Assembly (NCBI GenBank): GCA_943788515.1
Contig: CALSQM010000013.1
Location: forward strand, 1 to 35,977
DNA: 35,977 nucleotides
Source: an uncultured SAR86 cluster bacterium
GTDB taxonomy: Bacteria; Pseudomonadota; Gammaproteobacteria; Magnimaribacterales; D2472
Reading direction: 5' to 3'
Shown: positions 17,704 through 26,008 of the stretch, one piece after another
How the letters are laid out: each line of letters starts with the position of its first letter
Numbering within the stretch: position 1 is the stretch's first letter
Translations under genes and position numbers: made by a program
Notes under the pieces: generated by a model
The model's database searches: none
Told to the model about the DNA's origin: nothing
The model's input: the letters and a program-made list of their open reading frames with translations, nothing else

Positions 17704-18930
17704 ATGACTGCACCATACGTAATACAAATAATAATCGGCTTTATTGGACTAATAGCACTAGCGGTCCCGTTCTCTAATAATGCAAAAATTATTAACTATA
17801 AATATATTTTGTATGGAGTTTTAGCCCAGATCGTCTTGGCTGCATTTTTATTAAAAATTCCTTTGGTTGTTAGTGCATTTGAAATATTAGATGATGGTGT
17901 AACTGTCTTGCAACTAGCTACTAAAGAAGGGGCTGGTTTTGTTTTCGGTAGTGAATTATCATCATTTCAGACATTTGCTTTTAGCATCTTGCCATTCATT
18001 ATCGTAATGTCGTGTATCTCTGCCATTTTATGGTACTGGGGAGTTCTTCCTTTTATTGTAAATATGCTTTCAAAAGTTTGCCAAAGATTATTTAATATTG
18101 GTGGTCCAGTTGGGCTAGGAGCAGCAGCTAATGTATTTATTGGTCAAGTTGAAGCACCTCTTCTTATAAAGCCTTATTTGAGCAAGCTTTCAAAAAAAGA
18201 AATTCTTATCCTGATGACTGCAGGTATGGCTACTGTTGCTGGATCCGTCATGGTTGCGCTTATAAGTATTCTTGAGAGTCAATTTGCAAATGAAAATTTA
18301 ATACAGCACTTCATTACTGCATCAGTATTATCGGTTCCGGCAGCCATCATGTATGCAAATATAATGATTCCATCAAATGAAATTACCGAATTTAGTGAGA
18401 ATAAAACACCAAAAGTATATAAAAGTACCATGGATGCAATAACAAGGGGAACGAGTGATGGAACAAATATAGCTGTAAGTGTTGCTGCTATTCTTATAGC
18501 TGTTATAGCATTGGTTTTTATTGTTAATTCTTTTTTAGGTTTAATAGGTTCCTATATTGGTTTGGATATATCTATTCAAATTATTCTTGGTTATTTATTT
18601 GCTCCTGTTGCATGGTTAATGGGCATTCCTTGGGGTGAGGCATTGATAGCAGGCGAACTTCTTGGACTAAAAACAACACTTAATGAATTTGTTGCATATC
18701 CTGCATTGGCTGCATTAGAGCCAGGTATATTATCAGACAAATCTAAGTTAATTACTTTTTATGGTCTTTGTGGATTTGCAAACTTTTCTTCAGTTGGAAT
18801 TTTAGTTTCAGGAATGGGTGCTATGGCTCCTGAAAGAAAAGAAGATTTAATTGAGGTTTCTTTTCAAGCTCTTATTGGAGCAACGTTGGCTTCTTGTATG
18901 ACAGGCTTAATAGTAGGCTGTTTAATCTAA
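17704..18930 (+). CDS. nupC: Concentrative nucleoside transporter (NupC/CNT family)
   Basis: A 408-aa inner-membrane symporter that imports nucleosides with H+ or Na+. Family hallmarks are GPVGLGAAANVFIGQVEAPL followed by LIKPYL, the Gln/Glu that contact the nucleoside, then MTAGMATVAGSVMVAL. In the second half come GLKTTLNEFVAYPALA, with the conserved Asn/Glu, and YGLCGFANFSSVGIL. About eight to ten hydrophobic helices are seen, as in bacterial CNTs of this size. It starts three bases after the 2OG-oxygenase gene and ends overlapping the convergent tspO stop by four bases. Confidence 0.95.
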   Translation: MTAPYVIQIIIGFIGLIALAVPFSNNAKIINYKYILYGVLAQIVLAAFLLKIPLVVSAFEILDDGVTVLQLATKEGAGFVFGSELSSFQTFAFSILPFIIVMSCISAILWYWGVLPFIVNMLSKVCQRLFNIGGPVGLGAAANVFIGQVEAPLLIKPYLSKLSKKEILILMTAGMATVAGSVMVALISILESQFANENLIQHFITASVLSVPAAIMYANIMIPSNEITEFSENKTPKVYKSTMDAITRGTSDGTNIAVSVAAILIAVIALVFIVNSFLGLIGSYIGLDISIQIILGYLFAPVAWLMGIPWGEALIAGELLGLKTTLNEFVAYPALAALEPGILSDKSKLITFYGLCGFANFSSVGILVSGMGAMAPERKEDLIEVSFQALIGATLASCMTGLIVGCLI

Positions 18931-19370
18931 TTGTTTAGAACAATAAATAAGTTTAAATAAGAAGCAAAAAGCAACCATATAACATAAGGACTATATAAAA
19001 TTCCTGATAGTCTATCAATTTTAAACATTTTTAATGCCAGGCCAGCATTCAAATATATTAGTAACCATATATTTAATAATGCAACTAACGGCATATGAAA
19101 TGAAAAAAACATCCATGACCAAGCTGTATTAAAAATAAGCTGCATAAAAAATATTCGACCAGTATCTTTAAAGGTCCTATATGCTGATATTGACATTAAT
19201 ATGTATAAAATTGGCCATACAATCCCAAATACATAACCAGGTGGATTTAAGTCTGATTTATTGAGAGCTTGATACCAAACATCAGTGGAGGTATCAGAAG
19301 AAGCCAGGCCGCCCAAGATAAGAGCCAGAACAACTAAAGGAAAAACTAATACTCTTTTATTGAATAACAA
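18927..19370 (-). CDS. tspO: TspO/MBR family membrane protein
   Basis: A 147-aa protein with five hydrophobic helices and the TspO signatures KSDLNPPGYVFGIVWPILY, LMSISAYR and FNTAWSWMFFSFH. TspO proteins bind tetrapyrroles and affect porphyrin and stress physiology in bacteria. The start is TTG at 19370, as no ATG or GTG fits nearby. The upstream 47-aa frame ends three bases before it, so tspO is probably translated by coupling. No nearby pigment gene is present to refine the role. Confidence 0.9.
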   Translation of the reverse strand: MLFNKRVLVFPLVVLALILGGLASSDTSTDVWYQALNKSDLNPPGYVFGIVWPILYILMSISAYRTFKDTGRIFFMQLIFNTAWSWMFFSFHMPLVALLNIWLLIYLNAGLALKMFKIDRLSGILYSPYVIWLLFASYLNLFIVLNN

Positions 19371-19373
19371 AGG

Positions 19374-19517
19374 TTATCTTTTACGAAAAAATCTAGATAT
19401 TGTAGATGTGATATCTTTTGTAAGGGTCGAGCCGCCTGGTCTTGCTTCTAAAAATATAAAGGTACCCACAAAAACTGTAGATAGTAAGAAAACCCAAACT
19501 GCATCATATTCGCCCAT
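19374..19517 (-). CDS. 47-aa single-helix membrane protein upstream of tspO
   Basis: A short frame of 47 residues beginning MGEYDAVWVFLLSTVFVGTF: one membrane helix (about 6-23), then EARPGGS and a basic C-terminus (TISRFFRKR). AAGG lies just upstream of the ATG, but very close to it. The stop is three bases before the TTG start of tspO. The amphipathic, positively charged tail and coupling to tspO make it credible. I do not recognise a family. Confidence 0.55.
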   Translation of the reverse strand: MGEYDAVWVFLLSTVFVGTFIFLEARPGGSTLTKDITSTISRFFRKR

Positions 19518-19558
19518 GGCCTTATTATAAATGTTTTATATTTATTTGGTGAGATAAA

Positions 19559-20674
19559 TTATATTTTTTCTACAATAATTGAGCATACAGAATAGCCAGC
19601 ACCAAAAGAACAAATTACTCCTTTATTGCCCGACTCAAGATCATTATTTAGATTAAATGCAAACAGCGATCCAACAGATGCAAGATTACCAAATTGCTTG
19701 ATTGGCATAGGAACCAATGAGGGATCAAATTCATCATCATTTAATATCTTTGAAGCTATCAATCTAATCATCTTGCCATTAGCTTGATGAAGCCAAAATC
19801 TTGAAACATCATTTGGATTAATATTATTCTTTTCAAGTTGATTAGAGATCAAAGAAGCAACAAGAGGGCAGACGTCCTTAAATACACTTCTACCATTTTG
19901 ATCAAACAATAGCTCATCCATTGTTTTTTGGTCAATAGCGGCCCTATTAAGATAACTAAAATCACTTCTTATATTATTAGAAAATTGAGTATGAAGTTTT
20001 CTATCTATTATTTTAAATGCATGTTTTGAATTACTATCCTTTTGAACAACAGTAGCAGCACAAGCATCACCAAATATAAAGTGCTTATCTCTATGCGTAA
20101 AATTTACAAAAGGAGTTGATATTTCTGGGTTTATTACAAGTACAGCATTAGCAAGCCCTGAAGCTATGTCACTATATGCGTTGTTAATTGCAAAGGTTGT
20201 TGAAGAGCAGCCTACAAGCATATCGTATGCATAACCATTAATTCCAAGCTCTGATTGAATTTCTATTGCTACGGCAGGATAATTTCTTGCAGCATGAGAT
20301 GTTCCAACTATGACTGCATCAATATCAGACGCGGTTAATCCAGCCTGTTCCATTGCTCTGTTAGCAGCAATAATTCCTACCTCAGCATGTATTGATAGTT
20401 TGCTTTCATCTTCATTTGATACTTTAGGCATCATTCTTGAAGTATCAAGAATGCCTTCTTTATCTATTACATACCTAGTTTCTATACCAGATGCTTTTTC
20501 AATAAACTCCGAAGAGGAATGGGGCATTAATTCAATAGTACCATTATCAATTTCATTTTTATTCTTGTCGTTAAAATGATCAACATAAGAATTATAAGAG
20601 TGGACTAACTCGTCGTTAGTAACCATGTTATCTGGGTACCAGACTCCTGTTCCAGCTATGTGTATATTATGCAT
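19559..20674 (-). CDS. Beta-ketoacyl-ACP synthase III-like (FabH family) condensing enzyme
   Basis: A 371-aa thiolase-fold enzyme. The FabH triad is visible: Cys156 in LVGCSSTTFAINNAY, His296 in HQANGKMIR and Asn330 in FGNLASVGSLFAF. It is longer than classical FabH (about 320 aa) because of an insert around residues 30-85, like the long FabH-like proteins of pseudomonads and marine bacteria that condense acyl-CoA with malonyl-ACP. I use the ATG at 20672-20674 (MHNIHIAGTGVWYP). The frame stays open for 38 more codons upstream, but that stretch is unlike the family and would run into the divergent hydrolase gene. Only 34 bases separate it from the hydrolase start at 20709. Confidence 0.9.
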   Translation of the reverse strand: MHNIHIAGTGVWYPDNMVTNDELVHSYNSYVDHFNDKNKNEIDNGTIELMPHSSSEFIEKASGIETRYVIDKEGILDTSRMMPKVSNEDESKLSIHAEVGIIAANRAMEQAGLTASDIDAVIVGTSHAARNYPAVAIEIQSELGINGYAYDMLVGCSSTTFAINNAYSDIASGLANAVLVINPEISTPFVNFTHRDKHFIFGDACAATVVQKDSNSKHAFKIIDRKLHTQFSNNIRSDFSYLNRAAIDQKTMDELLFDQNGRSVFKDVCPLVASLISNQLEKNNINPNDVSRFWLHQANGKMIRLIASKILNDDEFDPSLVPMPIKQFGNLASVGSLFAFNLNNDLESGNKGVICSFGAGYSVCSIIVEKI

Positions 20675-20708
20675 AGGTATAAGTAAATAATTTGTTGTAT
20701 TATAAATT

Positions 20709-21608
20709 ATGTTGAAAGAATTCACTAATATAGATTCCGTTAAGACAATTAGCTTAACCAATGAAGACAAGGTTAATGGTGTTGTCATAATAAGTCATGG
20801 CATGGCAGAACATATGGGGCGATATAGTTGGCTTACAAATAAACTTAATAAGGATGGCTATCATGTTATTGGACATGACCATAGAGGCCATGGGAAGTGG
20901 ATAAAAAATGGCTATAAAGAGGGTGTATTTCATTCATCAAATGGCTGGAACTTGGTTACAGATGATTTAACCAATTTAATATATGATTCCCAAGCAGAAT
21001 TCCCAAACTACAAACACTATTTATTAGCACACAGCATGGGGTCTTATGTTGCCTTATCTGCTGTTAGTAAAAATTTAAGCTTGTCGGGTTTAATTCTTAG
21101 TGGATCATCCCATATATCTCCATTAACTTTATTTATCCAAAGAATGCTTATTAAAATTGTTATTTTGATTAAGGGGCGTGATAAAAAAAGTAATTTTTTA
21201 GACTCAATTACTATGAGAACTTTTAATGATAAATTTAAACCAACTCAAACACCAAATGACTGGATATCAACAGATATGACTAATGTTAATGACTACACCA
21301 ACGATCCAATGTGTGGATTTATTGCATCTAATGGGCTATGGGATGATATGGCGAGCTCTTTTAAATCTATCTACAACAAAAAACACTATTCCTGTTCTGA
21401 TCATGAACTACCAGTTTTAATAATATCTGGAGATAAAGATCCTGTAGGTGAAATGGGTGCTGGTGTTAAGAGGCTTTATGAATTCTTAAAATCTATATTT
21501 AAAAATACATCATTTATTTTACTAAAGAACGAAAGGCATGAGGTTTTCAGTGGCCTAGATAAGAGCAATACTTACTCAAAGTTAAAAACTTTTTTAATGG
21601 CTCACTAA
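20709..21608 (+). CDS. Alpha/beta hydrolase, monoacylglycerol lipase / lysophospholipase type
   Basis: The 299-aa protein has the features of the PldB/monoacylglycerol lipase group (Hydrolase_4). The oxyanion-hole segment VVIISHGMAEHMGRYSWL is followed by GHDHRGHGKW. The nucleophile elbow is AHSMGS (Ser109), the acid lies in IISGDKDPVGE, and the catalytic His in KNERHEVF. No signal peptide is present, so a cytoplasmic enzyme acting on monoacylglycerols or lysolipids is expected. It is divergent from the FabH-like gene, sharing a 34-bp promoter region, and convergent with a second hydrolase two bases away. Confidence 0.87.
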   Translation: MLKEFTNIDSVKTISLTNEDKVNGVVIISHGMAEHMGRYSWLTNKLNKDGYHVIGHDHRGHGKWIKNGYKEGVFHSSNGWNLVTDDLTNLIYDSQAEFPNYKHYLLAHSMGSYVALSAVSKNLSLSGLILSGSSHISPLTLFIQRMLIKIVILIKGRDKKSNFLDSITMRTFNDKFKPTQTPNDWISTDMTNVNDYTNDPMCGFIASNGLWDDMASSFKSIYNKKHYSCSDHELPVLIISGDKDPVGEMGAGVKRLYEFLKSIFKNTSFILLKNERHEVFSGLDKSNTYSKLKTFLMAH

Positions 21609-21610
21609 TT

Positions 21611-22486
21611 TTATAAATCAATAATTTTTTGAATTAGTTTATTTAAATCATTTGGCCTTTCAAAAAAAGGAAAGTGACCTGTTTCAGGCATGATATGCAC
21701 ATTGTTATCTTTATCTATGTTTTTTAATAGAGTGCTGTTAGGGTCAAATCTAGCTAACTTATCTTTGCCACCATATACAAAGTGTATTTTTGATAAATTA
21801 TCAATTGCGATTTCTTTAATCCTAAAGGGTGAACAAGCCTTTAAATCAACTGATAGAATTTCTTTATAAGTTTGATTAAAGATTTTTTTTAACGGGTAAA
21901 GCTTAATTTCTCTTTCAGGATCAGACTCTATATTTTTAGTACCGTAGGGCGATTTAATAGTACCCTTTGATCTTCCATAAAAACCAGAACCCATAACACC
22001 AAAGCCTTTTGACTTAATTTGAGTCTCTGGAATATTAATAACACCGTATTTGGTAAAAAATTCACTTGCTTGATCTAGGTTTCCTTTAGCGTGATCAAGA
22101 AGTATTTCCCCAACAGCCAATGGGTAACTTGTATTAATTAGAATTGTTTGCTTTACATCAATTACTAATGATAGATTTAAGGCGATCAGACCACCCATAC
22201 TGTGCCCAGCAATGATTGGTTTAGTTATACCCAGCTTAGAAAGAACTTTAATACAAAAATCTGTGTGATCCTCAATAGAGGTCAGTGCAGGCCCGGGAGT
22301 GAAACCATGACCAGGTAGATCTATACTTATTAGATTATGGTTTGGAGAGACAGAATTAAAATCAAACATTTTTGCAATTCTATGATCCATACCAGCACCT
22401 GGAATCAATATTATTGATTCAAGATTGGTATCTATGTCTTTCTCAGTGTGAATATAGGCTTTATGTCCTTCTATTTCTATTTGCAT
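21611..22486 (-). CDS. Alpha/beta hydrolase (unknown substrate)
   Basis: A 291-aa alpha/beta-hydrolase fold protein. The oxyanion region is ILIPGAGMDHR, then SIDLPGHGFTPGP. The nucleophile is Ser96 in IAGHSMGGLIAL, the acid lies in HFVYGGKDKLARF and the His in PETGHFPFFERP. A lid-like insert lies between residues 125 and 220. It belongs to the broad Abhydrolase_1 group, whose members hydrolyse esters, lactones or thioesters. The sequence does not settle the substrate. It is not closely related to the neighbouring hydrolase at 20709, because the motif surroundings differ, so this is not a tandem duplication. Confidence 0.83.
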   Translation of the reverse strand: MQIEIEGHKAYIHTEKDIDTNLESIILIPGAGMDHRIAKMFDFNSVSPNHNLISIDLPGHGFTPGPALTSIEDHTDFCIKVLSKLGITKPIIAGHSMGGLIALNLSLVIDVKQTILINTSYPLAVGEILLDHAKGNLDQASEFFTKYGVINIPETQIKSKGFGVMGSGFYGRSKGTIKSPYGTKNIESDPEREIKLYPLKKIFNQTYKEILSVDLKACSPFRIKEIAIDNLSKIHFVYGGKDKLARFDPNSTLLKNIDKDNNVHIMPETGHFPFFERPNDLNKLIQKIIDL

Positions 22487-22574
22487 TATCTAAGTTTAAA
22501 TTTATGCAAATATTGTAAATGATATTCTGCGTCTTTAGTCATACAATATGGCAGTAGTTTTTGAAATAATTTTT

Positions 22575-23258
22575 ATGAACAATAATAAATATAATTATCC
22601 AATCTTAGAGAGAGTTGATACCGAAATAGGTAGACATTATTTAGATTCAAATAATAAAGCTGTTCCAAGTGTAACGACTATATTATCCGGAACTTCACAA
22701 AGTAAAGCAGGTATAGATCAATGGAGACAACGGGTCGGCGATAAAGAAGCAGATAGAGTTATAAAACAAAGTACAGATATTGGTACGGCTGTTCACGAGG
22801 CAATCGAAAAGTATTTAAATCAAGAAGAGTGGGATAATTTTACTGATCATGGTGATCAGTTAATGGCAAAAAGAATAACTGGTAAATTTATTACTGATGG
22901 TTTGAATGGGATCACTGAGGTTTGGGGTTTGGAAGTGGGACTTATTTTAGATAATTTATATGCTGGTACAGCAGACTGTGTAGGAGCTTATAATGGAGTT
23001 CCATCTCTTATAGATTTTAAAACTGCAAAAAAGATTAAAAGACGGGACTGGATAGAAGATTACTTTTTACAAGGCAGCGCCTATGCCAATGCCCATAATG
23101 TGATGTTTGGGACAGATATACAGCAAATAGTTATTTTGATGGTTGATAGAGATTTAATATTTCAAGAATTTCTTGTAAAGCCAACTGAGTTTAATGTGCT
23201 CACTGGTAAATGGAAAAGAAGGCTTATCGACTTTGATAAGAAGTATAATAAGAACTAA
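22575..23258 (+). CDS. PD-(D/E)XK exonuclease resembling MGME1 / phage exonucleases
   Basis: About 227 aa. The region has conserved PSVTTILS, IGTAVHEAIE (His83 and Glu86 counted from the upstream ATG at 22548), Glu129, TADCVG (Asp143) and LIDFKTAKK (Asp156, Lys158), then YFLQGSAYANAH. This is the RecB-like nuclease layout seen in mitochondrial MGME1 and many marine phage exonucleases, with two-metal catalysis on single-stranded ends. An upstream ATG at 22548 would add nine residues, but TACAAT, a likely -10 box, touches it at 22542-22547. The second ATG at 22575 is therefore the better start. It leads a tight string with mmuM, pepE and a membrane protein. A phage origin is possible. Confidence 0.72.
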   Translation: MNNNKYNYPILERVDTEIGRHYLDSNNKAVPSVTTILSGTSQSKAGIDQWRQRVGDKEADRVIKQSTDIGTAVHEAIEKYLNQEEWDNFTDHGDQLMAKRITGKFITDGLNGITEVWGLEVGLILDNLYAGTADCVGAYNGVPSLIDFKTAKKIKRRDWIEDYFLQGSAYANAHNVMFGTDIQQIVILMVDRDLIFQEFLVKPTEFNVLTGKWKRRLIDFDKKYNKN

Positions 23259-23275
23259 TCAATCAAAATACTAAC

Positions 23276-24169
23276 ATGAAACCCTACATACTTGATTCCG
23301 CTCTCGGTACTGAATTAGAAAATAGAGGAGAGTACCTCCCAAGTTTTAAAACATCAATCTGGTCTGCATACTCGTTAATACACAATCCTGAAGTGATTAA
23401 ACAAATTCATATTGAAAACATTGAAGCTGGGGCTGATGTTATTACTACAGCGAACTATCAAGCAACTCCAGAGCTCTTAAAAAGAGAACCTTCTGCGCCT
23501 TTATATAATGATTTAGCAAAGCGTGCATTAGAATTATGCCAAGAAGCTGTTAGTGTAACTAATTCAAATACTAAGATAGCAGGTTGTTACCCACCTATAC
23601 ATGTAACCTTTAGGCCTGATTTAAGCTCTAAAGAAAAAACTTTAAGAAAATTTTACTCAACCTTGGGGAATATCTATAAAGATAATGTAGATATTATTAT
23701 CTGCGAAACCATGGCTTCTATTTATGAAGGAATAATTGCTGGAACTGTTGCAAAAGAATACTCTGATAGAGTTTGGTTGAGCTGGACAACAAGAGGTAAT
23801 AAGCTAAATAGGCTGCCAAGTACAGAGCTCTTAGAGGAAGCACTTGTGAAAGGAAATGCTCTTGATATTGAGTGCCAGCTTGTAAATTGTGTTCATGCAG
23901 ATACTGCATCATTGGCAATTGAAAAATTTAAAGATGTAACTAATTTTGGTATTTATGCGAACTCTTCAGTTTACAGAAAAAATGAACTAGAAGGTTTTGT
24001 TAGTGATGCCGATGAGTGGCATTATCATAATCATAAGCCAATTGATCATATTGAGTATAAAAATTTTGTTCAAGAATGGATTGATAATGGAGCTTATGTC
24101 ATTGGTGGGTGTTGTAGAACAACAACAAAACATATCGAAGAAATTAAAAAACTTGTAGATAAAATATGA
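23276..24169 (+). CDS. mmuM: Homocysteine S-methyltransferase (MmuM-like)
   Basis: A 297-aa zinc enzyme that methylates homocysteine to methionine using S-methylmethionine or a related sulfonium donor. It opens with ILDSALGTELENRG (family DGGLxTxLE) and has ITTANYQATPELLKR. The zinc cysteines are all present: Cys205 (LVNCVHAD) and the pair Cys279-Cys280 (GGCCRTTTKHI). Length fits stand-alone MmuM/YagD, with no cobalamin domain. It starts 17 bases after the nuclease, and its stop overlaps the pepE ATG by four bases (ATGA). Confidence 0.92.
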   Translation: MKPYILDSALGTELENRGEYLPSFKTSIWSAYSLIHNPEVIKQIHIENIEAGADVITTANYQATPELLKREPSAPLYNDLAKRALELCQEAVSVTNSNTKIAGCYPPIHVTFRPDLSSKEKTLRKFYSTLGNIYKDNVDIIICETMASIYEGIIAGTVAKEYSDRVWLSWTTRGNKLNRLPSTELLEEALVKGNALDIECQLVNCVHADTASLAIEKFKDVTNFGIYANSSVYRKNELEGFVSDADEWHYHNHKPIDHIEYKNFVQEWIDNGAYVIGGCCRTTTKHIEEIKKLVDKI

Positions 24170-24867
24170 AACAAATAATAGCAATTGGCGGAGGTGGATT
24201 TGGAAGAACCATTAAAGATCTAAAGATTGAAAAATATATCAAATCTCATTCTGGTAAATCAAACCCAAAAATTTGTTTTATACCAACAGCAACAGGAGAT
24301 GATCAGGGTTATATTGAAAACTTTTATAAAGCTTTTGATGAATTGGGCTGCGACACTTCGCATATTAATTTTTTTAAAAGAACAATCGATTTGAGATCAC
24401 ATATTCTGGAACAAGATATTATTTACGTCGGTGGAGGCAATACTAAAAGCATGCTAGCTGTATGGAAAGAATGGGATTTAGATTCTATTCTTAAAGTAGC
24501 CTATGATAAAGGGATTATGATGAGCGGTGTTAGTGCAGGAGCTATTTGTTGGTTTGAAAGAGGTATTACTGATTCATGGGCAGACCATCAGGCAACCATA
24601 GATTGCTTGGGATTTGTTAAAGGTACTTGCTGCCCACATTATGATGAAGAGCCCGAAAGAATACCTTATGTAAAAGATGCTTTAACCAATAATAGAATTA
24701 ATTCGTGCTTAGCTATAGAAGGTTATACAGCATTGCATTTAATTGATGATGAACCTGCTTTTAGTGTAAGTTTTGGAAGTGATGATACAAATTGTCATAA
24801 AGTAATCTATAAAAATAATGAAGTCATTCACAATACTATAGGCAAAACTGTTAAAGTCATTTTATGA
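24166..24867 (+). CDS. pepE: Peptidase E (Asp-specific dipeptidase, S51 family)
   Basis: A 233-aa class I glutamine-amidotransferase-like serine peptidase. Landmarks are IIAIGGGGFGR at the N-terminus, DIIYVGGGNTKSMLAVWKEW and the nucleophile elbow MSGVSAGAICWFERG (Ser123), as in family S51. PepE cleaves N-terminal aspartyl dipeptides; some relatives are cyanophycinases. At this length the dipeptidase is more likely. It overlaps mmuM and the downstream membrane protein gene by four bases each, so the three are translationally coupled. Confidence 0.88.
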   Translation: MKQIIAIGGGGFGRTIKDLKIEKYIKSHSGKSNPKICFIPTATGDDQGYIENFYKAFDELGCDTSHINFFKRTIDLRSHILEQDIIYVGGGNTKSMLAVWKEWDLDSILKVAYDKGIMMSGVSAGAICWFERGITDSWADHQATIDCLGFVKGTCCPHYDEEPERIPYVKDALTNNRINSCLAIEGYTALHLIDDEPAFSVSFGSDDTNCHKVIYKNNEVIHNTIGKTVKVIL

Positions 24868-25238
24868 AAATTGAAAATATATTGTTGAGTATATTGACCC
24901 TAGTATTATTTTTTATTGCTCTAGGTTGGTTAATTTCACCAGAAATTTCTGCTAACTCGATAGACATGACATTGCTTGATGGAAAAGGTCGTAATACTCA
25001 AATAAGAGACTTTACTGCATTATTTTTGGGCACATCAATAATGTGTTTTTTATCTTTTATTACTCGTCAATACCAGTGGGTATTATCAGCAGGAATTATA
25101 TTTTCTATAATGATTGTTGTGTCTTTTATCTCTAGTTATTATCATGACTCGATTATTTCATACCAATCATTAGTAGCAGAAATTGTATTTGCCACTATGG
25201 CAGGCTCTTCAGCTATCTTACTAAAATTTAAACGCTAA
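24864..25238 (+). CDS. Four-helix membrane protein, unknown (DUF4345-like)
   Basis: A 124-aa protein with four predicted helices (about 5-23, 48-66, 70-90 and 100-120) separated by short loops. The GKGRNTQIRDFTALFLGTSI segment is polar and leads into helix 2. The layout resembles small DUF4345-type membrane proteins, but I give that only as a possibility. It overlaps pepE by four bases and is convergent with the nitroreductase gene (four-base overlap of stops). No function is assigned. Confidence 0.7.
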   Translation: MKIENILLSILTLVLFFIALGWLISPEISANSIDMTLLDGKGRNTQIRDFTALFLGTSIMCFLSFITRQYQWVLSAGIIFSIMIVVSFISSYYHDSIISYQSLVAEIVFATMAGSSAILLKFKR

Positions 25239-25786
25239 AGAATAGTAACAAAATTATTAGTATCTAAATTAGGTATTTTCTTATTTTTACCAATATTAGT
25301 TCCGATATATAAGAATCCTAGGATTTCTTGATTAACATTTAATCCAAGGCTTTTTGAAATCGTTTTATTAAAGGCTAGTTTTCCTGTTCTCCAAATTACA
25401 CCATACCCTTGGGCGTTAAGACTCAGCATTATATTTTGAGCTGCTGCAGCTGTTGAAAGTTTTTGTTCAATAGCAGGCACTTTTGGATGTTCAGTAAAAG
25501 TATTAACCAGAATAACTATCATAGGGGCTCTAAAAGGAGCCTCTTTATATTTATTTACTCTGGACTCTTCAATATCAGGTATTGTTAGCGCATAGTCTTC
25601 AAAGATTTTTGAAAGTTTCTTCAAGCCATTTCCTTTGACCTCAATAAAGCTACTTGGTCTAAGCCAGGCATGATCTGGAGCTCTAAGGGCAGCCTTGTAA
25701 GCTAAAGACATTTCTTCAGCATTTGGGTGAGGCAAGGAAAGTTCTCTTGAGGAGACTCTATTCAATATATTATCTAATGCATCCAT
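25235..25786 (-). CDS. Nitroreductase family protein (YdjA-like)
   Basis: A 183-aa FMN-dependent oxidoreductase. The segment RVSSRELSLPHPNAEEMSLAYKAALRAPDHAWLRPSSF fits the FMN-binding N-terminus of the minimal nitroreductases (the RRS and AP-HN-P-F pattern). EQKLSTAAAAQNIMLSLNAQGYGVIWRTG and LGFLYIG complete the fold. The length equals E. coli YdjA, the smallest type. These dimers reduce nitro compounds or quinones with NAD(P)H; the natural substrate is unknown. It stands alone on its strand and faces the 51-aa gene across a 62-bp region. Confidence 0.87.
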   Translation of the reverse strand: MDALDNILNRVSSRELSLPHPNAEEMSLAYKAALRAPDHAWLRPSSFIEVKGNGLKKLSKIFEDYALTIPDIEESRVNKYKEAPFRAPMIVILVNTFTEHPKVPAIEQKLSTAAAAQNIMLSLNAQGYGVIWRTGKLAFNKTISKSLGLNVNQEILGFLYIGTNIGKNKKIPNLDTNNFVTIL

Positions 25787-25848
25787 TTATTTTTAATTTA
25801 TAAGAGTTAAGATAGGATAAGTCACATTTTTAAATAAAGGAATACAGA

Positions 25849-26004
25849 ATGCCAACTCAACTAGGATTAATACTTGTTTTAATTGTTGTAGCTATATTGG
25901 TTTCAAAGAAGATAACAAAGAAAGATTCTGATGTCGATCAGCTTATCTATGAAGATGAAATGAGCGAAGATGAACTCAATGACATAGATAAAGAACTAGA
26001 CTAA
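25849..26004 (+). CDS. 51-aa membrane protein with acidic tail
   Basis: A short frame of 51 residues: an N-terminal helix (about 4-18, QLGLILVLIVVAILV), a basic SKKITKK stop-transfer segment, then a strongly acidic tail (YEDEMSEDELNDIDKELD). AAGGA lies 8 bases before the ATG. It sits between two genes on the other strand, ending four bases before the BCCT transporter stop. The positive-inside pattern suggests the acidic tail is cytoplasmic. No family is recognised. The ribosome site and composition support a real gene. Confidence 0.6.
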   Translation: MPTQLGLILVLIVVAILVSKKITKKDSDVDQLIYEDEMSEDELNDIDKELD

Positions 26005-26008
26005 ATAA

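Noticed and set aside
20675-20788. 38-codon N-terminal extension of the FabH-like protein
   Set aside because: The extension is unlike the family, overlaps the divergent hydrolase start, and an ATG sits exactly before the family N-terminus (20674).
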